Shown one piece after another: positions 6,569-12,737 of a DNA stretch of 15,192 nucleotides. Below the pieces are notes generated by a model. That model saw only the letters and a program-made list of their open reading frames with translations, did not search any database and had not been told where the DNA came from. Each line of letters opens with the position of its first letter. Positions within the stretch are counted from its first letter, which is position 1. The position numbers and the translations under genes are program-made. This stretch comes from Bacteroidales bacterium (GTDB taxonomy: Bacteria; Bacteroidota; Bacteroidia; Bacteroidales; JAADGE01): NCBI GenBank assembly GCA_029932445.1, contig JAOZQB010000056.1:1-15192 (forward strand). The letters are read 5' to 3'.

Positions 6569-7345
6569 ATGAAAAGTCGACACTTAACAATAATTTTAAT
6601 AAGCATCTTGCTTTCTGCCGTTTTAGGATGCAAGCCGAATGAAAAGATTGCTCCGGATTTTCCTCCGGAAGAAAGTATCTCAATTGATTTTTCATATTTT
6701 ATTAATCCGCCGATTGAAACAAGTAATTATGCACATGCATTTGAAACAAGTCTATCTTGGATAAGTTTACTGAATGATTCTTTGCAATTGTATCAAAACA
6801 TGCTGAATGTTGTTTCTCAAAAGAACTTCAATTATCAGAATAATAACACATGGTTAATAAACAGTATCTTGTATTCGGGTGATAATCAGTATGATGTGAA
6901 TTATTTTGAAATTATAAATATTGATACCATTGACACAAAATTATTCTTTACATTAGATTCAAGCTACACAAATTTATTGCTTTTTGACGGCTACTTTTTA
7001 CCCGATTCAACAAACGGTTTTCGCCAAATTAACAAACCTGATACGGGAAATACATCCGTTAAATTTTTAAAAATTGATTGGAATATTATTTCAGAAAGCA
7101 AAAAAGAAGTTAAGTTTACAGACCTTTTTGACAAAAACGGTAATTCAGTATTATATAAAGACTCAACGGATAATCAATACGATGTTTATCTTGATTTCTT
7201 TGACAAAGCATCCGAAAATCACACCTTTATTGAGTACAGCAAAACGAACTTTTCCGGTCGAATAAAAGATTTGAAATTTTATGGTGATGAAAATTGGTAC
7301 TGCTGGGATACCAACCGAGAAAATACGGATTGTTCCTCCGAATAA
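6569..7345 (+). CDS. lipoprotein of unknown function
   Basis: I do not recognise the family. The 258-residue product begins with a type II signal peptide ending in the lipobox AVLGC, with Cys21 as the lipid-anchored residue; the following KPNEK gives no clear sign of inner-membrane retention. The mature part is rich in Asp, Asn, Ser, Tyr and Phe, has no repeats or membrane spans, and looks like a soluble beta-rich domain (for example YDVNYFEIINIDTIDTKLFF at about 110-129). The C-terminus has two cysteines in WYCWDTNRENTDC, which could form a disulfide. The gene stands alone and runs convergently into the DUF2141 gene with only 3 bases between the two stop codons, so neither has room for its own terminator downstream. 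Confidence 0.75.
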   Translation: MKSRHLTIILISILLSAVLGCKPNEKIAPDFPPEESISIDFSYFINPPIETSNYAHAFETSLSWISLLNDSLQLYQNMLNVVSQKNFNYQNNNTWLINSILYSGDNQYDVNYFEIINIDTIDTKLFFTLDSSYTNLLLFDGYFLPDSTNGFRQINKPDTGNTSVKFLKIDWNIISESKKEVKFTDLFDKNGNSVLYKDSTDNQYDVYLDFFDKASENHTFIEYSKTNFSGRIKDLKFYGDENWYCWDTNRENTDCSSE

Positions 7346-7348
7346 TTC

Positions 7349-7798
7349 TTAAAAATTTCGTTTCAAATACGTTTTTAAAATAATTTTCAAACTTACGTTT
7401 TTAGTTTTTAAAATAAATTTTCCGTCATTAAAACTCGGCGGTCCTATGGTATTTTTATTTCCCGATATTCCGTACGGTTCAACCGGGAAACCGATGGGTG
7501 CACGGTCAATTTCTCCGTTATTATTTTCATCCTGGAACAAAGAAACAGCATATGTTCCGTATGGTATATTATAAAAAACTACGGATGCTTGATTATTGAT
7601 TATTGCCACTTCTTTTTTTCTGTAAGAAAGACTTAAATCTTTTAAAAATCCTTTGCTTCCGGCTTTATTGTATAAGGCAACTTTAATATTTCCTTTTTCT
7701 GTCGGGATATTCGGAATAACAATTTTTAGAGTCCCGGTTTGTCCGAAAACAAGAGTTGTTAAAAAAATTCCTGCAATTAAACTTTTAAATTTCTTCAT
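7349..7798 (-). CDS. exported DUF2141 protein
   Basis: A 149-residue protein matching the DUF2141 family, small periplasmic or surface proteins with a predicted beta-sandwich and unknown role. Residues 1-20 are a signal peptide (MKKFKSLIAGIFLTTLVFGQ). The family's marks are IKVALYNKAGSKGF (38-51), the acidic DENNNGEID (90-98, likely Ca2+-binding by resemblance to other DxNxNG loops), and the EPYGISGN segment (107-114). It starts 8 bases after the kdsA stop, so it is almost surely cotranscribed with kdsA. Its stop lies 3 bases from that of the convergent lipoprotein gene. Confidence 0.85.
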   Translation of the reverse strand: MKKFKSLIAGIFLTTLVFGQTGTLKIVIPNIPTEKGNIKVALYNKAGSKGFLKDLSLSYRKKEVAIINNQASVVFYNIPYGTYAVSLFQDENNNGEIDRAPIGFPVEPYGISGNKNTIGPPSFNDGKFILKTKNVSLKIILKTYLKRNF

Positions 7799-7806
7799 AA
7801 TTTGGT

Positions 7807-8628
7807 TTAAAACATATTTACGACCTGTCTTATTTTAACCAATCGAGTTAAAAGGTCTTCTGCCAAACTTAAATGCAGCATATTGGCACCGTCAGATTTT
7901 GCTTCTCCCGGATTCGGATGTGTTTCTAAAAAGATGCCGTCAGTGCCGACAGCTATTGCAGCTTTGCCCATTGTTTCTATCATTTCGGGTTGTCCGCCGG
8001 TGACACCGCTTGTTTGATTGGGTTGCTGCAATGAATGCGTAATATCAACAATTACGGGATAACCGGTTTTTTGCATAATCGGTATTGAACGAAAATCAAC
8101 TATTAAATCGCCGTAACCGAACATTGTTCCCCTGTCGGTAAGCATAATATTTTTATTTCCGGTATCGAAAACTTTTTGAGCTGCAAATTGCATGGCTTCC
8201 GGCGATAAAAACTGACCTTTTTTTATGTTCACGAATTTACCGGTTTGTGCTGCTGCGATAAGCAAATCTGTTTGCCTTGATAAAAATGCCGGAATTTGCA
8301 AAACATCAATATCAAAATCGGCAGCTTTTCGGGCATCTTCAGGAGAATGAATATCGGTAACAATCGGAATCCTTAATTGTTCTTTTACTTTTTGCAGAAT
8401 TTTTAATGCTTCTTCATCACCTATACCGGTAAATGAATCAAGTCGAGAACGATTGGCTTTTTTAAAAGATGCTTTGAAAATATACGGAATTTTTAATTTA
8501 TCGGATATTTTAAGCAAATATTCGGCAATTTCAAAAACATTTTGTTCGCTTTCAACCACACAAGGTCCGGCAAGCAGAAAAAAATTATTACTGTCTTTGT
8601 GTTTTATGTTTTTTATATTTGGTATCAT
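7807..8628 (-). CDS. kdsA: 3-deoxy-8-phosphooctulonate synthase (Kdo-8-phosphate synthase)
   Basis: Condenses phosphoenolpyruvate with arabinose 5-phosphate to Kdo-8-phosphate, the first committed step towards the Kdo of lipopolysaccharide. The 273 residues span the whole TIM barrel. Motifs are AGPCVVES (20-27), FKASFKKANRS (51-61), TDIHSP (91-96), LQIPAFLSRQTDL (110-122), KKGQFLSPEAM (136-146), TDRGTMFGYGDL (164-175) and FLETHPNPGEAKSDGAN (233-249). Cys23, His198, Glu235 and Asp246 occupy the four metal-ligand positions of the metal-dependent class; the Escherichia coli enzyme has Asn in place of the Cys. The ATG at 8628 gives the usual family length. The 45-base gap from rarA shows no promoter, so kdsA is likely read from rarA and into the DUF2141 gene. 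Confidence 0.95.
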   Translation of the reverse strand: MIPNIKNIKHKDSNNFFLLAGPCVVESEQNVFEIAEYLLKISDKLKIPYIFKASFKKANRSRLDSFTGIGDEEALKILQKVKEQLRIPIVTDIHSPEDARKAADFDIDVLQIPAFLSRQTDLLIAAAQTGKFVNIKKGQFLSPEAMQFAAQKVFDTGNKNIMLTDRGTMFGYGDLIVDFRSIPIMQKTGYPVIVDITHSLQQPNQTSGVTGGQPEMIETMGKAAIAVGTDGIFLETHPNPGEAKSDGANMLHLSLAEDLLTRLVKIRQVVNMF

Positions 8629-8673
8629 ATTTTTAATTTTTAATCTGAGTTTTGGGCTTTTCTGAAATTAATT

Positions 8674-9951
8674 TTATTCATATTTCTTTCCCCATCTTTT
8701 TTTAATTACTTGAGCAATTTTTTCTTCTGCCGAATTGTTTTGCGGCTCATATAATTTCGTTTTACTTAATTTTTCCGGTAAATATTCTTGTTCCGCAAAA
8801 TTTTCTTCATAAGAATGAGAATACTTATATTTTTTCCCGTAGCCGAGTTCTTTCATCAATTTTGTCGGTGCATTTCGAAGATGTAAAGGAACGGGTAAAT
8901 TTCCTGTTTTTCTGACCAATTCTTGGGCATCGTTAATTGCCCGGTATGCGGAATTGCTTTTTGCGGAATTCGCCAAATAAATAGTCGCTTCCGAGAGAAT
9001 AATACGCGATTCCGGATAACCGATAACATTTACGGCACTAAAGCAATTATTAGCTATCAACAAAGCATTCGGATTTGCCAAACCGATATCTTCAGCTGCA
9101 AGAATAACCAACCTGCGAGCAATAAATTTAAGGTCTTCACCGCCTTCAATCATACGTGCCAACCAATATACGGCAGCATTGGGGTCACTTCCTCGTATGG
9201 ATTTAATGAATGCCGAAATAATGTCGTAATGCATTTCACCGTTTTTGTCATAAGTTGCAATTTCGGATTGAAGTGCATGAGTTACATTTTTATCATTAAT
9301 AAAAATTTCCGCATCGTCAGAAAAAGAATTAACAAGCAATTCGATAATATTATACAACTTTCGAGCATCACCGCCCGAATGTAAAAATAAAGCATGGGTT
9401 TCTTTAATTTTTATTTTATTCTTTTTAAGTTCCGAATCATTTTTTATTGCGTTTTTTAGAAGAATCTCTAAATGAGCAACATCCAAAGGTTTCAAAACAT
9501 AAACCTGACAACGCGAAAGCAATGGAGAAATTACTTCAAAAGACGGATTTTCAGTCGTTGCACCGATTAAAGTGATTGTCCCGTCTTCGACAGCTGCAAG
9601 TAAGGAATCTTGTTGCGATTTGCTGAAACGATGAATCTCGTCAATAAACAGAATCGGATTGGGGTGCGAAAAAAAGGATTGACTTTTTGCTTTTTTTATC
9701 ACTTCCCGAACATCCTTCACACCCGAACTAACAGCACTTAAAGTATAAAAAGGGCGTTCAAGTGTTGCGGCAATAATTTTTGCCAATGTTGTTTTTCCGA
9801 CACCCGGCGGTCCCCATAAAATGAAAGACGGCAAATTCCCGGATTCAATAATTTTTCGTAATACTTGTCCCTTTCCGACAAGATGTTCTTGTCCGACATA
9901 CCCTTCTAATATTTTGGGTCTCAATCGTTCTGCCAGAGGTTGATTAGAAAT
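8674..9951 (-). CDS. rarA: replication-associated recombination protein A (RarA/MgsA), non-canonical start
   Basis: RarA is a AAA+ ATPase, related to clamp-loader subunits and eukaryotic WRNIP1, that acts at stalled replication forks. Counting from 9951 (425 residues): Walker A GPPGVGKT at 47-54, Walker B LFIDEIH with Asp104/Glu105, sensor 1 GATTEN at 130-135, arginine finger SPLLSR with Arg147, and the C-terminal tetramerisation domain with HLRNAPTKLMKELGYG. The family's N-terminal motif PLAERLRP is encoded in frame at 9917-9940, but the first usual start codon, TTG at 9924, falls inside it and would remove PLAER. Upstream to the stop at 10005 the frame has no ATG, GTG or TTG. The call here uses the ATT at 9951 (reading M-SNQPLAER), by analogy with infC. 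The true start could also be the neighbouring ATT, a CTG, or TTG 9924 in a shortened protein. It is the first gene of rarA-kdsA-DUF2141. Confidence 0.9.
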   Translation of the reverse strand: MSNQPLAERLRPKILEGYVGQEHLVGKGQVLRKIIESGNLPSFILWGPPGVGKTTLAKIIAATLERPFYTLSAVSSGVKDVREVIKKAKSQSFFSHPNPILFIDEIHRFSKSQQDSLLAAVEDGTITLIGATTENPSFEVISPLLSRCQVYVLKPLDVAHLEILLKNAIKNDSELKKNKIKIKETHALFLHSGGDARKLYNIIELLVNSFSDDAEIFINDKNVTHALQSEIATYDKNGEMHYDIISAFIKSIRGSDPNAAVYWLARMIEGGEDLKFIARRLVILAAEDIGLANPNALLIANNCFSAVNVIGYPESRIILSEATIYLANSAKSNSAYRAINDAQELVRKTGNLPVPLHLRNAPTKLMKELGYGKKYKYSHSYEENFAEQEYLPEKLSKTKLYEPQNNSAEEKIAQVIKKRWGKKYE

Positions 9952-9986
9952 AATTCTGAGTTTATTAACCTGAGTTATTAGATATG

Positions 9987-9994
9987 CAAAAATA
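9987..9994 (-). promoter_or_regulatory. -7 box for the rarA-kdsA-DUF2141 cluster
   Basis: TATTTTTG on the minus strand fits TAnnTTTG. The -33 position 19-20 bases upstream has no TTTG because the terminator of the preceding gene occupies it. Transcription would start near 9980, which leaves room only for a rarA start between there and about 9924. Confidence 0.4.
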
Positions 9995-10008
9995 ATCTTT
10001 TTTTAATC

Positions 10009-10042
10009 AAAAAAGAGAAGACACCGAAGCATCTTCTCTTTT
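10009..10042 (-). terminator. strong rho-independent terminator of the SPOR-protein gene
   Basis: On the minus strand AAAAGAGAAGA and TCTTCTCTTTT form a perfect 11-bp stem (arms at 10032-10042 and 10011-10021). It continues with U-G, G-U and C-G pairs to a UUCG tetraloop, and is followed by a run of six T (10014-10009). It starts 19 bases after the stop of the SPOR-domain gene and separates that gene from rarA. Confidence 0.85.
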
Positions 10043-10061
10043 CAATAATTTTTTATAATTA

Positions 10062-11078
10062 TTAATGATTTTTCATTTCGTCACTGACTTCTAATTGATT
10101 TCCGCTTTTATCATATACAACAACAAATGCATCCGGCACGGTAGATCTCAGTAATTGATCTCTGAATGCGGCTGCTTGAGAATATGTCGAGAATGATTTA
10201 ACACGATATTTATAAAATCCGCCTGAATATTCTTTTTCAATTTCCGATGTATTTGAATATTTTCCCGCTAATTCATATTTTGACAAAACCGATCTGGAAG
10301 CCGCAATCTGAACTTTAAACACATAATCTGATACAACCGGTTTTTTATTCATTTCTGCTTGTAATTGCCGAATCATTTGACGTGCTTTACTTGTATATTT
10401 CCCGGAAGGAAAGTTATCAATATAATCTTGATAAGAAGCAATGGTATTAATGTTTTGAGCATTTGACCATGCTCTGTTATCTTTTGCGTCAAGTTCTTTT
10501 TTTCGCCCTTGGTTTAAAACAATATCCAGAGCTTCCGTTTGTTTCGAATAAGCACTTTCTTTAGAGCTTCTTGCACTGCTTATTGCACTGTTTACGCTTG
10601 ATGAAGACAATTTTTTTAAGTATTTAGTATCCCCAATTTTCTTATTGTACTTTGACATTTTTTTGTCTGCCCCTTCAATTAAAGAAACAGCATCATCGTT
10701 TAATGCATGGGCTTCGGATTTATCATTATCGTCATAATAAGTTGCACCCACAATTATTTGAGAATACACTGCAGAAGCATCTTGATACGCTTTTAAATAA
10801 TCTTTTTCTGCTTGAATTCGGAATTTCTTTGCTTCCCACGTTTTTTTATTATATTTCTTCTTTTTCTTTTTTTTCTTTGCGTATTTTTTTTCAATAGCTT
10901 CAGCTTTAGTAATTTTAGCTTCGGCTTTATCGATATATTTTTCTGCTTTTTCCAATACTTTAGATTGCTCTGAATTAAACAAACTTTCTGCACTTGAATA
11001 TGTTACGGTTTGTGCGTTGGTATACCCGGAAAACAGTAAAAACACCAATCCGATAACAAAAAATTTTAAAACTTTCAT
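10062..11078 (-). CDS. exported SPOR-domain protein
   Basis: A 338-residue periplasmic or outer-membrane-associated protein. Residues 1-22 form a signal peptide (MKVLKFFVIGLVFLLFSGYTNA). Residues about 30-105 are Ala/Glu/Lys-rich helix, likely coiled coil, with a strongly basic run, KKKKKKKYNKK, around 69-79. Residues about 203-240 (AWSNAQNINTIASYQDYI, then FPSGKYTSKAR) resemble a TPR-like unit often seen in Bacteroidota envelope proteins. Residues about 252-322 form a SPOR domain (FKVQIAAS, GGFYKYRVKSFSTYSQAAAFRDQL), which in other bacteria binds denuded peptidoglycan glycan at division sites. A role in envelope or septum maintenance is inferred from that domain. Two A8 runs lie in the coding strand of the basic region (10867-10874 and 10884-10891). 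It has its own promoter and terminator, so it is monocistronic. Confidence 0.85.
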   Translation of the reverse strand: MKVLKFFVIGLVFLLFSGYTNAQTVTYSSAESLFNSEQSKVLEKAEKYIDKAEAKITKAEAIEKKYAKKKKKKKKYNKKTWEAKKFRIQAEKDYLKAYQDASAVYSQIIVGATYYDDNDKSEAHALNDDAVSLIEGADKKMSKYNKKIGDTKYLKKLSSSSVNSAISSARSSKESAYSKQTEALDIVLNQGRKKELDAKDNRAWSNAQNINTIASYQDYIDNFPSGKYTSKARQMIRQLQAEMNKKPVVSDYVFKVQIAASRSVLSKYELAGKYSNTSEIEKEYSGGFYKYRVKSFSTYSQAAAFRDQLLRSTVPDAFVVVYDKSGNQLEVSDEMKNH

Positions 11079-11175
11079 AATTTTTGGTTTTATTAAACAA
11101 TTTGGTTAGTAATAAGCAAATTTGTTGCCGGAATTAAAAACAACTCCGAAATAATTAAAATATTATTTTATAACA

Positions 11176-11206
11176 CAAATTTAGGAATTAAATTGCTAAT
11201 TATAAA
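11176..11206 (-). promoter_or_regulatory. probable promoter of the SPOR-protein gene
   Basis: On the minus strand TAAATTTG (11176-11183) fits TAnnTTTG, and TTTA (11203-11206) sits 19 bases upstream. Transcription near 11169 would give a leader of about 90 bases, longer than others in the window. The leader contains a bulged inverted repeat (11096-11126). Confidence 0.4.
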
Positions 11207-11226
11207 GTTTTTGTCAAAAAAACTTT
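11204..11226 (-). terminator. weak hairpin downstream of ruvC
   Basis: AAAGTTTTT (11204-11212) and AAAAACTTT (11218-11226) form a perfect 9-bp AT-rich stem with a 5-base loop, 14 bases past the ruvC stop. No good T run follows on the minus strand, so it may be a poor terminator or only RNA-end protection. Confidence 0.35.
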
Positions 11227-11240
11227 GCCGAAATACATTT

Positions 11241-11789
11241 TTATTTGACACGACCCGGATTTTTATTAATAAATTCTTTCCATGTTTTTGCTGCCCCTTT
11301 TACCGAATAATTATTCTGATAATAGTGGCAAACGGCTACGGCAAGTCCGTCGGTAGCATCCAATTTTGCAGGCATCTCTTTAAAATTTAAGGTGTTTTGC
11401 AAAAATGCGGCAACTTGTTCTTTTGATGCATTTCCGTTTCCGGTTACGGCAAGTTTTATTTTACGCGGAGCGTATTCGTAAACATCCAAATTTTTTGATA
11501 ACGCAGCAGCAATGGCAACACCTTGAGCTCTTCCGAGTTTCAGCATTGATTGAACATTTTTTCCGAAAAAAGGTGCTTCAATCGCAAATTCGGAAATCGG
11601 ATAAGATTCAATTAATTGAACCGTTCTGTTATAAATCCGTTTTAGTCGTTCGTACGGATTTTTAATTTTTGAAAGTTCGATGTAACCCAAAGTTATCATT
11701 TGGGGCGTTTTACCTTCAATTTTTATAATACCGTAACCTGTAAATGCCGTTCCGGGATCAATGCCGAGTATGTATTTTTCTTCTGTCAA
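11241..11789 (-). CDS. ruvC: crossover junction endodeoxyribonuclease RuvC
   Basis: The Holliday-junction resolvase that works with RuvAB to cut recombination intermediates. The 182-residue protein has the RNase H-like fold marks: GIDPGT with Asp11 (9-14), FAIEAPFFGKN with Glu71 (68-78), the LGRAQGVAIAAA helix, and LDATDGLAVAVCH with Asp144 and Asp147 (143-155). These equal the four catalytic acidic residues of the Escherichia coli enzyme. The start is a TTG at 11789; there is no in-frame ATG upstream before a stop, and the family N-terminus fits this start. It is 18 bases after the transporter gene's stop and is the last gene of glpK-transporter-ruvC. ruvA and ruvB are not in the window. Confidence 0.94.
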   Translation of the reverse strand: MTEEKYILGIDPGTAFTGYGIIKIEGKTPQMITLGYIELSKIKNPYERLKRIYNRTVQLIESYPISEFAIEAPFFGKNVQSMLKLGRAQGVAIAAALSKNLDVYEYAPRKIKLAVTGNGNASKEQVAAFLQNTLNFKEMPAKLDATDGLAVAVCHYYQNNYSVKGAAKTWKEFINKNPGRVK

Positions 11790-11807
11790 AACTGTGTGTA
11801 AAGATGA

Positions 11808-12698
11808 TTATTTTTTCGACTTAAATCTTATTCGTTGAATAAAAATTCCGGCAACAATTAAAACCAGGCCTATTAATGTCGTGTAATAAATTTCTTCTTT
11901 CAAAATAAAATGTATAAAAATAAGCGCTGAAAACGGCGATAAAAATATTAAATTACTGATATTATCATTTCGTTCTGTTAAATGTAATGCCTTCATCCAT
12001 AGGAAAAATGTTATTCCCATTTCAAAAAATCCCACATAAATAACAGCAACAATACCTTTTATTTCAGGCAATTTTAATTCCGAAAAAAGGACAACCGAAA
12101 TAAAAATATAAAAAAATCCGAAAAGAAAATTCCAAAATAATTTCGTTTGTTCGTTACGTTTATCTTTTTGATTAAAAATCCAGGACAAAGCCCAAATAAC
12201 GGAACTTCCGGCAGCAAGCAGAACTCCGAGCGGTTCGTTAACTTTAAACCCGAATAAATCACCTTGCGTAGAAATAACATACACGCCTACAAAACCGACA
12301 AGCAATGAAACAACACTTATTAATTTCAATTTCTCCCCGAGTAAAGGTGCCGAAAGCAGAACCAAAACAACCGGCCAAAGATAATTAAGCGGTTGAGCTA
12401 TTTGAGCAGGCAGTAAAGAATAGGCTTTAAACAAGACCACATAATATAAAAACGGATTTAAAAAGCCGATTAATGCAGAGGTTAAAATATCTTTTTTAGT
12501 AATTTTAAATAACTGCTTAAATGTTTTGTCTATCAACGCAATAATAAGATAAATAATTAATGCGGTAAAAGATGCAAACAGTAATAAATGCAAAAAATCA
12601 ACATATCGCAAAGCAATTTTAAACGATACGGCTACGGTTGACCACAATAAAACGGCGGATATTGCGAATATGTATGCTTTTTTTTGGTTGGTTTTCAT
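11808..12698 (-). CDS. DMT-superfamily (EamA) transporter, ten predicted membrane helices
   Basis: A 296-residue inner-membrane protein of the drug/metabolite transporter superfamily, with two EamA repeats of about five helices each. The first repeat spans about residues 8-142 and includes the typical LLWSTVAVSFKIAL near the start, and PLNYLWPVVLVLLSAPLLGEKL (about 102-123). The second spans about 153-287, with SSVIWALSWIFNQK and LSPFSALIFIHFILKEEI (about 252-269). The ends are basic (MKTNQKK and RIRFKSKK). EamA members export amino acids, sugars or other small molecules, but substrate cannot be told from sequence. It begins 39 bases after glpK with no promoter visible between, so it is probably cotranscribed. 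It need not share a pathway with glycerol use. Confidence 0.85.
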   Translation of the reverse strand: MKTNQKKAYIFAISAVLLWSTVAVSFKIALRYVDFLHLLLFASFTALIIYLIIALIDKTFKQLFKITKKDILTSALIGFLNPFLYYVVLFKAYSLLPAQIAQPLNYLWPVVLVLLSAPLLGEKLKLISVVSLLVGFVGVYVISTQGDLFGFKVNEPLGVLLAAGSSVIWALSWIFNQKDKRNEQTKLFWNFLFGFFYIFISVVLFSELKLPEIKGIVAVIYVGFFEMGITFFLWMKALHLTERNDNISNLIFLSPFSALIFIHFILKEEIYYTTLIGLVLIVAGIFIQRIRFKSKK

Positions 12699-12737
12699 AT
12701 ATTCATTTTATAAACCTGTCCGGTCTTTTACACCTGT

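Noticed and set aside
7350..7378. AT-rich inverted repeat (TTAAAAA ... TTTTTAA) at the end of the DUF2141 gene, as a terminator
   Set aside because: The stem is short, only A and T, and lies within coding sequence; it is not convincing as a terminator.
8923..9384. 153-codon open frame on the plus strand opposite rarA
   Set aside because: It is antisense to a conserved part of rarA, has no start context or recognisable motif, and is Cys/Ile-rich as shadow frames of this genome are.
11096..11126. Bulged inverted repeat in the leader of the SPOR-protein gene, as a riboswitch or attenuator
   Set aside because: Nine AT-rich pairs with a bulge do not match any riboswitch class I can recognise, and no alternative terminator pairing is visible.
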